Positions 51,661-60,323 of a DNA stretch of 64,000 nucleotides are shown here, piece after piece. This stretch comes from an uncultured Parabacteroides sp. (GTDB lineage Bacteria > Bacteroidota > Bacteroidia > Bacteroidales > Tannerellaceae): contig NZ_CABUOD010000002.1 in assembly GCF_902493135.1 (NCBI RefSeq), positions 62,001-126,000 on the forward strand, read 5' to 3'. Position 1 is the stretch's first letter. Every line of letters starts with the position of its first letter. The notes beneath the pieces were generated by a model. It was not told the origin of the DNA. It worked only from the letters and a program-made list of their open reading frames with translations, and did not search any database. The position numbers were made by a program, and so were the translations under genes.

Positions 51661-53021
51661 TCTTTAATCCAGCCGGGATACTGGAAGTCACAATTACGCC
51701 AGCCGTCGCTGATACGCACGTATGTGCTTTTCTGCTTCTTAATGATCCAGTCATGCAGCAACTCTTCCCGCTTCCGGGATTCGACGATCGACTTCAATGC
51801 CTGATAGTCATCCGATATGTTTGCCTTATGCTGATCCACTCTGGCTTTCAGTTTTACAATAGCAACAATTTCCTTCTGCTTGTCGTTGATCATGGTGAAA
51901 GGTTTGGAGATATCGCCCACCTGCATCGTGTAGACCACCTTGCCGATTTCCTGCGGCAACTCGGACATTCCGAATTTCGGAGTGCTATGGTTGTCACTTT
52001 CATAGTTCTGGTTCACCATCAAACCTTTATTATTTCTCGTATCCTTGTCGGCAGAGATAAAAGTCGCCGCTTCTTCAAATGTGAATTTCTTTGCCGTCAA
52101 GTCGTTGTACAACGAGTCCATGCGCGTCATGCACTCGTTCAATTCCTTGTCCGAAACTTTCGGCTTCAGCAGGATATGGCGGCAGTTGATACGGTCGCCA
52201 CGCTTTTCGATCAATTGGATAATATGATATCCATATTCGGTCTGCACGATCTGGGAAATCTTTTTCGGATCTTTCAGATTGAAAGCAACGTTGGCAAACT
52301 CAGGCAACAAACTGGTCTTGCCCAAAAATCCCAACTCGCCACCTCTTTTGGCCGATTCCGGATCTTCCGAATACAAACGGGCCAATGTCGAGAACTCATA
52401 TTTCCCGCTGTTGATATCATCGGTAAACTGGCGAAGACGCGCCTTGATGGCATCCGTCTCTTCAAACGGGATCTTCGGTTCCATCGTGATGATCTGCACC
52501 TCTACCGTTGTCGGGATATTAGGCAGACTGTCTTTAGACAACTGACTGTAATATTTACGGACTTCGGAAGGCGTCAACTTGATCTCACCGATCAGCTGGC
52601 GCTTCATCTGTTCCACGGTCTGTTGCTCCATGATCATTTCCTTACGTTCGTCCTTCAGCTGGGAAATCTTTTTACCGAAATATTCCTCCAACTTTTCCTT
52701 GGAGCCCAACTGATTGATTGCTAAATTGATCCAACGGTCCGTTTCCTGGATCACCTGGCTTTCGCTCACTTCCACACTATCGATCTTCGCCTGGTTCAGG
52801 AACAGTTTCTGAACGGCCATCTGTTCGGGGAGCACGCAATAAGGATCACCGTCGAAACGCTGCCCCTCGTTTTGCAGATACAAACGCTGGCTCTCGATGT
52901 CCGAACGCAAAATCGCATCATCTCCTACCACCCACACAATTTCATCGATCACATTATCCTGTGCATACACCACACAAGATAAACAGGCAAGAATGAATAC
53001 TGTTAAAATCTTTTTCATCAT
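51657..53021 (-). CDS. SurA-type parvulin peptidyl-prolyl isomerase
   Basis: A 454-residue periplasmic chaperone with signal peptide (MMKKILTVFILACLSCVVYA). A SurA N-terminal helical domain (VIDEIVWVVGDDAILRSDIESQ and QTVEQMKRQLIGEIKLTPSEVRKYY) is followed by a first parvulin domain (EFSTLARLYSEDPESAKRGGELGFLGKTSLLPEFANVAFNL and QTEYGYHIIQLIEKRGD) and a second, diverged one. It should fold outer-membrane proteins. Start 53021 or 53018 (MM). Confidence 0.92.
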   Translation of the reverse strand: MMKKILTVFILACLSCVVYAQDNVIDEIVWVVGDDAILRSDIESQRLYLQNEGQRFDGDPYCVLPEQMAVQKLFLNQAKIDSVEVSESQVIQETDRWINLAINQLGSKEKLEEYFGKKISQLKDERKEMIMEQQTVEQMKRQLIGEIKLTPSEVRKYYSQLSKDSLPNIPTTVEVQIITMEPKIPFEETDAIKARLRQFTDDINSGKYEFSTLARLYSEDPESAKRGGELGFLGKTSLLPEFANVAFNLKDPKKISQIVQTEYGYHIIQLIEKRGDRINCRHILLKPKVSDKELNECMTRMDSLYNDLTAKKFTFEEAATFISADKDTRNNKGLMVNQNYESDNHSTPKFGMSELPQEIGKVVYTMQVGDISKPFTMINDKQKEIVAIVKLKARVDQHKANISDDYQALKSIVESRKREELLHDWIIKKQKSTYVRISDGWRNCDFQYPGWIKE

Positions 53022-53043
53022 GTACTTCTCTATAAACTGCCGA

Positions 53044-53901
53044 TCACGGTTCCGCGTAAAACTTGACGTCACCGCTCCTGACTGCGTCATTATATAATTC
53101 TTCTTCAAATTTCTTCAAAAATTCCACCTTGCGCAGATTCGTCAGCATCTCTACGATCTGCGCACTGGCATAGTCATAAGGCGCCACACTTCCCACAGGC
53201 AGATATTCCTTAATATTCAACAGATAGCAATATGTACTATCCGAAACTTCGACAAACTTGTTTGCCTTCAGGAAGTCGTTTGCATTCGACACATGCACCG
53301 GAATATTATCCATCACCTGGTCGAAGTCCACCCATTTGTCGTAAAAGTAGTCATAAATACTGGCATTCTGCACACTATACTTCTCAATTTTTTCTAAAGA
53401 AGCCTCAGAAGTCGATCTATACCATCCCTTTACATCAGCGATCCCGGGGGCATCCACCGGGATTTTCAAGAAGAGGCCTTTTACCAAAGCCTTGTCCAAC
53501 ACAAACTTTTTCTGGTTTTCTTCGTAATAACTCAGCTTGTCGCTTTCCTGAAATTCGGAAGAAAGCCTTTCTCTTATCAACTGCTCCTGATACCGGTAGC
53601 GGATCAGCGAATGACGGTATTCCTCCACCAGCTTATCCACTTCCGCCTTGTCTTCCCCCTCCAAGTTGCGCAAGGCCACATCGTAGACCAACGCATCCTT
53701 CACCCATTTCTTTTCCAGGCTTTCGGCGAGCAACATGCTGTCAGCCGAGGATAATCCGCGCGGGATCAACTGTTTCACCTCCGAACGTCCGAGCGTCCGG
53801 TCCTTCACTTTTACCAGCACATCCGCATCATCCGCAGGCTGCGTTCCCTTACAAGAACACAGCAAAGATACGAATGCTATAAAAATGAAGCAATATCTCA
53901 T
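53044..53901 (-). CDS. SurA-like lipoprotein (non-catalytic)
   Basis: A 285-residue lipoprotein (FIAFVSLLCSCKG, cysteine about residue 17). It resembles the helical SurA/PpiD N-terminal domain (VLVKVKDRTLGRSEVKQLIPRG, YRYQEQLIRERLSSEFQESDKLSYYEENQKKFV) but lacks a parvulin domain with the catalytic histidines. Likely a periplasmic folding helper acting with the neighbouring isomerases; that is inferred from the context. Confidence 0.82.
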   Translation of the reverse strand: MRYCFIFIAFVSLLCSCKGTQPADDADVLVKVKDRTLGRSEVKQLIPRGLSSADSMLLAESLEKKWVKDALVYDVALRNLEGEDKAEVDKLVEEYRHSLIRYRYQEQLIRERLSSEFQESDKLSYYEENQKKFVLDKALVKGLFLKIPVDAPGIADVKGWYRSTSEASLEKIEKYSVQNASIYDYFYDKWVDFDQVMDNIPVHVSNANDFLKANKFVEVSDSTYCYLLNIKEYLPVGSVAPYDYASAQIVEMLTNLRKVEFLKKFEEELYNDAVRSGDVKFYAEP

Positions 53902-53916
53902 ATAAAATTCTCTTTA

Positions 53917-55461
53917 TTATTTCTTTGTCATTTTACTCACTTTCTTCACCAGCTTCCAGTTTATCGTCACCGGATATTTCTGATTCAGCCGTTCGATCCA
54001 CTCGGCTTCCGCCTGGGCCTGTTGGTCCATCGGCTTGTTCCAGATTTCCTTGTTGCTGATGTCGAACAGCAGGATGCCATCCCGATATTCTTTCATAAGA
54101 AGTTCGAACTCCGGATGTTTTGCCGTCAGATTCTTACGTTCGGCAGTGGTCACGATATCGCGGATAAAAAGGTCGTAAACTTCCTGCATGAAATCTCCCG
54201 CATACGATTTCGTTGAGAACGGGCAACGCTGTATATAATAAGCGAACTCGCTCTGGGGGAAATCCGTGCCATTCAGATGAAACAAGGTCTTGTTCATCTC
54301 TTTCGCCTTCTCGTAGAAAGCAGGATCGGACGGGAAATAGTCGTTGCACAAGGCTTGCAGTTCGGCGTATGCTTCGGGATAGAAACGATAGCCGTACTCT
54401 TTCTTCATCCGCTCGTCGAACGCTCCGTAATATTCGAAGTTCCGTTCCCCCTGCGCCATCTGGCGGGACCACCCTTTTTTCTTGTCATCGAAAGACGGAA
54501 TGCCTTTCTTCTCGATCAGCCTTATGATGTGATAACCGAAACGGGTTTGCACCGGCCGTGACAATTCCCCCGGAACGTTCAAGGCGAAAGCAGCCGCTTC
54601 GAACGGTTCCACCATCTCGCCGACACCGAAAGCAGGCAACTCGCCTCCCCGCTTGGCCGAACCGGCATCGGATGAATATTCTTTTGCCAACCCGGCAAAG
54701 TCCGCCCCGTCTTTCGCTTTCCGGTACACTTCTTCCGCACGGGACAATGAGTCGGTGAGGACATGCGCCACACGCACCAGCCCCGGATTCTGTTTCCGGC
54801 TGTGTATTTTTATGATATGGAAGCCCATGGTCGTCCGGACCGGCAAGGAGACGGAACCGACGGGCATCGAATAAGCGACATTTTCAAAAGCCTTAACCGT
54901 CTGCATCGGCAGCAGGCAGTGTACATATTCATAACCGACATTTTCCTTATCGGCATCTTTCAGTTCGTTGCCGACAGCGGCAAAGTCCTCTCCCGCCTGA
55001 ATGCGGTTATAAGCCTCGATCGCTTTCTGATAGACAGCAACCGTATCTTTCGACAACGTACGCTGCGGCAAACGGAACAAAATATGGCTCAGTTCCAGCA
55101 CTTCGCCATACCGGTCATATACGGCACGCACGGCCGCTTCCTCTCCGTCCTTATCCGACAGATAACTTGAAGTCAATTGGGCCCGATAGCCATCCAATTC
55201 ATCTTTGAACGCTTTCGTCTTGTCCAGTCCCAAATCTTCCGCTTCCGCTACTTTCAGCTTGAAGTTCTTGAACAACTCCACATAGGCGTTCACGGATTTA
55301 CGGTCGGACAGGTTAACTTCGCTATTCTTTTGCGCAATAAAAATAAATTCATCCAAGGGAATCTGCTTTCCGGCAACCGTCATCACAACCGAATCGGCCG
55401 GAACTTGTGCATTTCCTGTCATACAAGCGAATACCAAAGATAATACAAGCAACTTCTTCAT
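53917..55461 (-). CDS. Periplasmic peptidyl-prolyl isomerase with two parvulin domains
   Basis: A 514-residue secreted protein with signal peptide (MKKLLVLSLVFACMTGNAQ). Two parvulin repeats: the first around residues 115-220 (LELSHILFRLPQRTL..., TTMGFHIIKIHSR), the second around 225-330 (VRVAHVLTDSLSR, YSSDAGSAKRGGELPAFGVGEMV, QTRFGYHIIRLIEKKG). A helical C-terminal part follows. First gene of the operon with the SurA-like genes, the OstA-like gene and mutL. ATG 55461 is chosen because the signal peptide starts there. Confidence 0.92.
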   Translation of the reverse strand: MKKLLVLSLVFACMTGNAQVPADSVVMTVAGKQIPLDEFIFIAQKNSEVNLSDRKSVNAYVELFKNFKLKVAEAEDLGLDKTKAFKDELDGYRAQLTSSYLSDKDGEEAAVRAVYDRYGEVLELSHILFRLPQRTLSKDTVAVYQKAIEAYNRIQAGEDFAAVGNELKDADKENVGYEYVHCLLPMQTVKAFENVAYSMPVGSVSLPVRTTMGFHIIKIHSRKQNPGLVRVAHVLTDSLSRAEEVYRKAKDGADFAGLAKEYSSDAGSAKRGGELPAFGVGEMVEPFEAAAFALNVPGELSRPVQTRFGYHIIRLIEKKGIPSFDDKKKGWSRQMAQGERNFEYYGAFDERMKKEYGYRFYPEAYAELQALCNDYFPSDPAFYEKAKEMNKTLFHLNGTDFPQSEFAYYIQRCPFSTKSYAGDFMQEVYDLFIRDIVTTAERKNLTAKHPEFELLMKEYRDGILLFDISNKEIWNKPMDQQAQAEAEWIERLNQKYPVTINWKLVKKVSKMTKK

Positions 55462-55495
55462 TAATCCTTCTTTTACCATATCACGATATCGTTTA

Positions 55496-55503
55496 CAAAA
55501 ATA
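55496..55503 (-). promoter_or_regulatory. -7 box of the PPIase-mutL operon
   Basis: Minus strand TATTTTTG, a full TAnnTTTG match, 35 bp before ATG 55461. No -33 TTG at standard spacing; the adjoining hairpin overlaps the spacer and -33 area. Confidence 0.5.
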
Positions 55504-55567
55504 ACACTAATCTAACGGAGATGCAGCCTAAAAAGTACATTGTTCCGTTAAATTAGTGTTTTTTATC
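55503..55567. terminator. Long hairpin with T-runs on both strands
   Basis: Arms 55503-55519 (AACACTAATCTAACGGA) and 55544-55560 match in 16 of 17 positions around a 24-base loop. Plus strand: followed by TTTTT. Minus strand: followed by TTATTTTTG. It looks like a bidirectional terminator lying between divergent genes, where none is needed; it may mark a lost gene or act as an operator for the PPIase promoter, which it overlaps. Confidence 0.65.
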
Positions 55568-55760
55568 AAATACGATACCATTCAATGTCTGTCACACCTT
55601 GCCCGAAAGATCAGCCAACCAACCGTAATTATCGAGAGTACTCATCAGGCAGGCCATATTCACCTCATTCATCAGGAAAGAAATCAATCCGGGAACACAC
55701 AAGAATGAAATTGGAGAAAAAATAAACAAATAAAAAGCTGATAGCCACCGATAAGTTAAC
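55568..55760 (-). other. Intergenic region with a possible 3' gene relic
   Basis: No complete gene. On the minus strand, a frame without an early start runs from about 55762 to a TGA at 55592; from its first ATG (55672) it reads MNEVNMACLMSTLDNYGWLA and then DLSGKV. The sequence looks protein-like and ends just before the bidirectional hairpin. I cannot name the family. Confidence 0.3.
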
Positions 55761-55768
55761 TATATTTG
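55761..55768 (+). promoter_or_regulatory. -7 box for lpxK-thiL
   Basis: TATATTTG, a full TAnnTTTG match, 20 bp before ATG 55788. No TTG at the ideal distance. Confidence 0.5.
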
Positions 55769-55787
55769 TCAGCAGAAAAGAAGTTAC

Positions 55788-56927
55788 ATGCAAAAAAACG
55801 ACGACATAAAACTCAATTTCTGTCTGAATCCTCTCTCTTTTTTATATGGGGTTGGGGTATGGGTACGAAATCGACTTTTTGATTGGGGTGTTTTACATTC
55901 CCAACAATATTCTATTCCTGTGATTTGCATAGGGAACTTATCTGTAGGTGGAACGGGCAAAACTCCCCATACAGAATATATCATTCGTTTACTGAAAGAT
56001 AAATACCGAATAGCAGTTTTAAGCCGGGGGTACAAAAGAAAAACATCAGGGTTTATTCTTGCCAATCCGGAAAGCACCAGTTTAGAGATCGGGGATGAAC
56101 CTTTTCAAATGAAAAACAAATTCCCGGATATACTTGTAGCTGTCGATGCTAATCGCCGCCGGGGGATCCAAAATCTTTTATCCCTACCGGAAAAAGACAG
56201 ACCTGAAGTGATCTTGTTAGACGATGCATATCAACATCGGTATGTGCGCCCCTCACTTTCGATCGTGTTGAGTGACTACCATCGTTTGTTTTATCATGAC
56301 AAACTAATGCCTACGGGACACCTGCGCGAACCGATAAGCAATATAAACCGAACGGACATTGTGGTTGTTACTAAATGTGACGAAGATATGAAGCCAATCG
56401 ATTTCCGTATTATTGAAGAAAATATGAAGTTGCGGGCTCATCAGTTACTTTTTTTCACCCATATTGTTTATGGAGAAGTCGAACCTGTATTCCCCTCAGA
56501 TGCTCGTTCCTTAAACCATAAGAATATCAGGAAAGATGATGATATTTTATTGATATCGGGAATTGCGGCTCCCACTCCGTTTATTCGTAAGGCAGAAGAG
56601 TATTCAAACAAAGTGGTACCGATAATTTTTCCCGATCATCATACATTTAGCAAATCGGATTTCAAAAAGTTGGAGGCGACATTCGAAAGGATGGCTTCAC
56701 CGGGAAAACTGATTCTGGTGACAGAAAAAGATGCAGCACGTCTAAAAAACAATCCGCTTGTTCCGGAAAGTTGGAAGAAATTTTTATATTATCTGCCGAT
56801 TGTAATCCGGTTTTGCAATGAGCAGAACTTTGATGAGACAATAAAAAAACATATCATCACATTCAAAAAAAATAGTATTTTACAAAACAAATATGAGCAA
56901 CAGAACAGAAATATCAACATTAGGTGA
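55788..56927 (+). CDS. lpxK: Tetraacyldisaccharide 4'-kinase
   Basis: A 379-residue inner-membrane kinase that adds the 4'-phosphate to the lipid A precursor. The ATP-binding motif GNLSVGGTGKTP is near residue 48, with an N-terminal membrane-interacting stretch (LSFLYGVGVWVRNRLFDWG). VLSRGYKRKTSGF and EVILLDDAYQHRYV are typical. The C-terminal end overlaps thiL by 35 bp. Purine nucleoside phosphorylase, which I remember as a common gene between lpxK and thiL in Bacteroides, is absent. Confidence 0.95.
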   Translation: MQKNDDIKLNFCLNPLSFLYGVGVWVRNRLFDWGVLHSQQYSIPVICIGNLSVGGTGKTPHTEYIIRLLKDKYRIAVLSRGYKRKTSGFILANPESTSLEIGDEPFQMKNKFPDILVAVDANRRRGIQNLLSLPEKDRPEVILLDDAYQHRYVRPSLSIVLSDYHRLFYHDKLMPTGHLREPISNINRTDIVVVTKCDEDMKPIDFRIIEENMKLRAHQLLFFTHIVYGEVEPVFPSDARSLNHKNIRKDDDILLISGIAAPTPFIRKAEEYSNKVVPIIFPDHHTFSKSDFKKLEATFERMASPGKLILVTEKDAARLKNNPLVPESWKKFLYYLPIVIRFCNEQNFDETIKKHIITFKKNSILQNKYEQQNRNINIR

Positions 56928-57924
56928 ATTCGGTTTGATCCGCCACCTGACTGACAGAATTGAAATAAAAAACGATAGTACGATAAAGGGCGTAGGTGAC
57001 GATGCCGCAATCCTTTCCTATAAGGATAAACAAGTGCTTATCACCACCGATCTGCTATTAGAAGGTATTCATTTCGACCTGACTTATGTACCGCTAAAAC
57101 ATCTCGGATATAAATCGGCTGTTGTAAATTTCTCCGATATCTACGCTATGAACGGCCTGCCCAAGCAGATCACTGTATCGCTTGGCATCTCCAAACGTTT
57201 TTCTGTTGAAGATGTAGAAGATTTTTATGCCGGGCTAAAGTTAGCCTGCGATGTGTATGGGGTCGACATTGTGGGAGGAGACACTTCTGCATCTCTCACA
57301 GGACTTTGCATCAGTATCACTTGTATTGGAGAAGGAGAAAAAGACAAGGTCGTTCTTCGCAGCGGAGCCAAAGAGACGGATTTGATATGTGTTTCCGGTG
57401 ATTTAGGAGCCGCTTATATGGGATTGCAGTTACTTGAACGCGAAAAGCGGGTATTCAAAGGTGAAAAAGATTTCACACCGGATTTTACAGGCAAAGAATA
57501 TCTATTGGAACGCCAGCTAAAACCGGAAGCCCGTAAAGATATTGTCGAGATGCTTCATTGTGCAGGGGTTATCCCTACAGCAATGATGGACATATCAGAC
57601 GGTCTTTCTTCCGAACTTTTACATATTTCAAAAGAAAGCAATGTCGGATGTCGCATATATGAAGATAGAATTCCTATCGATTATCAAACTGCTGCGATGG
57701 CTGAACAATTTAATATGAACTTGGTAACCGCAGCTTTAAATGGCGGTGAAGACTATGAACTACTTTTCACTGTTCCTCTCACCGATCATGACAAAGTCTC
57801 TGAAATGAAAGGTATTAAAATAATTGGTCATATCACAAAACCCGATCTCGGTAACTACCTGGTAGGCCGCGATGGAGGCGAAGTCGAATTAAAAGCACAA
57901 GGTTGGAATTCTCTGGAAGAATAA
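56893..57924 (+). CDS. thiL: Thiamine-monophosphate kinase
   Basis: A 343-residue kinase of the PurM/SelD-like fold converting thiamine monophosphate to the pyrophosphate. Motifs: VGDDAAILS, TTDLLLEGIHFDLTYVPLKHLGYKSAVVNFSDIYAMNG, GGDTSAS, and MDISDGLSSELLHI. The ATG at 56893 lies inside lpxK in another frame. Confidence 0.95.
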   Translation: MSNRTEISTLGEFGLIRHLTDRIEIKNDSTIKGVGDDAAILSYKDKQVLITTDLLLEGIHFDLTYVPLKHLGYKSAVVNFSDIYAMNGLPKQITVSLGISKRFSVEDVEDFYAGLKLACDVYGVDIVGGDTSASLTGLCISITCIGEGEKDKVVLRSGAKETDLICVSGDLGAAYMGLQLLEREKRVFKGEKDFTPDFTGKEYLLERQLKPEARKDIVEMLHCAGVIPTAMMDISDGLSSELLHISKESNVGCRIYEDRIPIDYQTAAMAEQFNMNLVTAALNGGEDYELLFTVPLTDHDKVSEMKGIKIIGHITKPDLGNYLVGRDGGEVELKAQGWNSLEE

Positions 57925-57951
57925 AAATTCAATAAAAAGTCGCTCCATCTA

Positions 57952-57981
57952 TTGCAAGATTCAAAAAAGTCCGTATCTTTG
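57952..57981 (+). promoter_or_regulatory. Promoter of tRNA-Phe
   Basis: TTG (57952-57954), exactly 19 bp, TATCTTTG (57974-57981), 20 bp before the mature tRNA 5' end. Confidence 0.8.
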
Positions 57982-58001
57982 CACCCGTTAAACAAAACAA
58001 C

Positions 58002-58074
58002 GGTGCCATAGCTCAGTTGGTAGAGCAAAGGACTGAAAATCCTTGTGTCCCCGGTTCGATTCCTGGTGGCACCA
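58002..58074 (+). tRNA. tRNA-Phe (GAA)
   Basis: A 73-nt cloverleaf: acceptor GGTGCCA/TGGCACC, D-arm GCTC-AGTTGGTA-GAGC, anticodon stem AAGGA/TCCTT with loop containing GAA, T-arm CCCGG-TTCGATT-CCTGG. The 3' CCA is not encoded beyond the discriminator A. Short hairpin terminator follows. Confidence 0.96.
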
Positions 58075-58080
58075 CTTTGT

Positions 58081-58120
58081 AAAAATGCTAATTGCTAATA
58101 ATAAGGCGGTTAGCATTTTT
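58081..58120 (+). terminator. Terminator of tRNA-Phe
   Basis: Arms AAAAATGCTAA (58081-58091) and TTAGCATTTTT (58110-58120) end in a T-run. Confidence 0.75.
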
Positions 58121-58245
58121 ACTTTATCTCGATTCTTGAACATTGATACAGTTTTGATACCACACACAATATCAAGCATCTCGTACATCGACATGTCTAC
58201 TGTATATTTCCCGTCTTTCAGACAGTAGTAACAGAAGATACTTCT
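58100..58245 (-). pseudogene. Remnant of a zinc-ribbon protein, in frame with DUF3788
   Basis: Immediately after the DUF3788 stop (58246-58248) the same frame reads RSIFCYYCLKDGKYTVDMSM, then YEMLDIVCG. The CxYC-x-x-DGKYT-x-DMSMxEMLDI pattern is the C-terminal half of the putative zinc-ribbon family (PF12674-like; YCxYCxxDGxFT, MxEMI). The N-terminal half with the first two cysteines is missing and there is no start codon nearby; it fades into the tRNA terminator. Confidence 0.6.
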
Positions 58246-58674
58246 TTAAGATAATGATTTTCTATTTGGCAATCTTTTGATTTCTAAAAGGCGTTCTATA
58301 TCACTAAACAACACGGTATTTTTCAACTCAAACATAATCCACTTACCGTCATGATAAATAGTAGCTTCATCATATAATGTTTGTACTTCTTTTGAGAACA
58401 GTTCTCGTTGCATTTCAAATTTATCACGTTCTCCTTTGCCTAATATAACCATAAAGCCAAAGGAATTTTCTTTAGCGTATAAAGCGCAGAGAGTTTTTCC
58501 ACCTCTGCGATACTTATATTCATATTTCCATTTTTTCCCGCCACTGTTCCACAACCGTTCCATCTCATACTTATGCTCAATTAAAAGACAGAGGGTATTC
58601 CATATTTGATAAAGTCCTTTTCCTATCAAAGACTCTATAACTTCCGGAGTAGGTATTTGAAAGTCCTTCTCCAT
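58246..58674 (-). CDS. DUF3788 family protein
   Basis: A 142-residue soluble protein (MEKDFQIPTPEVIESLIGKGLYQIWNTL, RLWNSGGKKWKYEYKYRRGGKTLCALYAKENSFGFMVILG, YHDGKWIMFELK). The WKxxYKYRxGGKTLCxLYxxxxxFxVxxxxG core is DUF3788, related to YdhR/AraC effector-like domains that bind small ligands. Start 58674 is used. It is followed in frame by a zinc-ribbon remnant. AT-rich compared with its neighbours; possibly acquired next to the tRNA. Confidence 0.8.
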   Translation of the reverse strand: MEKDFQIPTPEVIESLIGKGLYQIWNTLCLLIEHKYEMERLWNSGGKKWKYEYKYRRGGKTLCALYAKENSFGFMVILGKGERDKFEMQRELFSKEVQTLYDEATIYHDGKWIMFELKNTVLFSDIERLLEIKRLPNRKSLS

Positions 58675-58736
58675 GATAAATTGTAACAACTTGATTTATA
58701 TGGCAAAATAGCTATTTTTTTATTTATTCAGTTATC

Positions 58737-58792
58737 TAAAAGGTTGCCCTACATCAACCGGCTTTATAACCGGAATGCGGACAACCTTTTAT
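58737..58792 (-). terminator. Terminator of guaB
   Basis: Minus strand arms AAAAGGTTG and CAACCTTTT enclose an inner CCGG/CCGG hairpin; the second arm ends in a T-run. Confidence 0.75.
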
Positions 58793-58819
58793 AAAGTATA
58801 AGTATATTACAAGTCTTTA

Positions 58820-60295
58820 CTATTCTCCCCTACTGTAATTCGGAGCCTCCTGCGTTATTGCCACATCATGCGGATGGCTTTCCAAGACTCCCGCATTCGT
58901 GATACGCGCAAACTTGGCATTATGCAATTCGCCGATATTATGCGCTCCGCAATATCCCATTCCGGCACGTAATCCGCCTACCATCTGGTAGATGACTTCA
59001 TACAACGAGCCTTTATACGGAACGCGGGCAGCAATACCTTCCGGAACCAGCTTTTTCACATCATCTTCCACATCCTGGAAGTAGCGGTCTTTCGAACCTT
59101 TCTGCATGGCCTCCAACGACCCCATCCCACGATACGACTTGAACTTACGTCCGTTGAAGATGATCGTTTCGCCCGGCGACTCTTCGACACCGGCCAACAA
59201 GGATCCCATCATGACGGAAGATCCTCCGGCTGCAATCGCTTTCACGATATCACCCGAATAGCGCAGGCCGCCATCGGCAATCAATGGGACGCCTGTGCCC
59301 TTAAGCGCCTTCGCCACATCGTAGATGGCAGACAGTTGGGGAACACCCACACCTGCAATCACGCGGGTCGTACAAATGGAACCCGGACCGATACCCACTT
59401 TTACGGCATCCGCACCGGCTTCAACCAAGTATTTGGCAGCTTCGCCCGTTGCGATATTACCGACCACACAATCGATATGCGGGTACTGGGATTTGATCTG
59501 CTTCAACACATCGACAACTCCTTTGGAGTGTCCGTGTGCCGTATCGATCACCAGCGCATCCGCACCGGCTTCAACCAACGCAGCCACACGTTCGAACGTA
59601 TTGAAGGTCACGCCTACGCCGGCAGCCACACGCAGGCGGCCTTTTGAATCCTTGCAGGCGGTCGGTTTATCTTTTGCCCGTGTAATATCTTTATAGGTAA
59701 TCAGGCCGACCAGCTTGTTATGGCTGTCGACAACCGGAAGTTTCTCGATCTTATGCTGTTGCAGGATGCTGGCAGCAGCTTCCAAATCGGTCGACTGGTC
59801 TGCAACAATCAGGTTTTCTTTCGTCATCACCTCGTCGACCGAACGGTTCATATCCCGTTCGAAACGCAGATCACGGTTCGTCACGATACCCACCAGACAG
59901 CCCGATTCGTCGACGACGGGAATGCCCCCGATCTTATATTCCTTCATCATCCCCAAAGCATCGCCGACGGTCTTTCCCCTCGCAATGGTGACGGGGTCAT
60001 AGATCATACCGTTCTCGGCACGTTTCACGCTCTGAACCTGCTTGGCCTGTTCTGCGATCGTCATGTTCTTATGGATCACACCGATACCGCCTTCGCGGGC
60101 GATCGCAATTGCCATCTTCGCTTCGGTAACCGTATCCATGGCTGCCGAAACCATCGGGATATTCAAAGCGATGTTACGGGAAAACCGTGTCGTAAGATCG
60201 ACATTACGAGGGAGGACTTCCGAATAAGCCGGAATCAACAACACATCGTCGAACGTCAGTCCGTCCATAACCACTCTATCTGCAATAAATGACAT
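58820..60295 (-). CDS. guaB: Inosine-5'-monophosphate dehydrogenase
   Basis: A 491-residue NAD-dependent enzyme of GMP synthesis. Catalytic cysteine C308 in GPGSICTTRVIAGVG; two CBS domains about 95-210; flap and phosphate loops at GGLRYSGDIVKAIAAGGSSVMMGSLLAG and YRGMGSLEAMQKGSKDRYF. Standard length. It follows recQ on the minus strand. Confidence 0.97.
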   Translation of the reverse strand: MSFIADRVVMDGLTFDDVLLIPAYSEVLPRNVDLTTRFSRNIALNIPMVSAAMDTVTEAKMAIAIAREGGIGVIHKNMTIAEQAKQVQSVKRAENGMIYDPVTIARGKTVGDALGMMKEYKIGGIPVVDESGCLVGIVTNRDLRFERDMNRSVDEVMTKENLIVADQSTDLEAAASILQQHKIEKLPVVDSHNKLVGLITYKDITRAKDKPTACKDSKGRLRVAAGVGVTFNTFERVAALVEAGADALVIDTAHGHSKGVVDVLKQIKSQYPHIDCVVGNIATGEAAKYLVEAGADAVKVGIGPGSICTTRVIAGVGVPQLSAIYDVAKALKGTGVPLIADGGLRYSGDIVKAIAAGGSSVMMGSLLAGVEESPGETIIFNGRKFKSYRGMGSLEAMQKGSKDRYFQDVEDDVKKLVPEGIAARVPYKGSLYEVIYQMVGGLRAGMGYCGAHNIGELHNAKFARITNAGVLESHPHDVAITQEAPNYSRGE

Positions 60296-60323
60296 AGAAC
60301 TTATGCTTTAAAATTATTATTAT

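Noticed and set aside
58002..58074. Integrated element at tRNA-Phe
   Set aside because: No integrase gene and no second copy of the tRNA 3' end were seen nearby, so an att site is not supported despite the AT-rich neighbour.
57988..58194. 68-codon minus-strand frame running through tRNA-Phe
   Set aside because: Its C-terminal part is the antisense of the tRNA; only the upstream part is meaningful, as a zinc-ribbon remnant.
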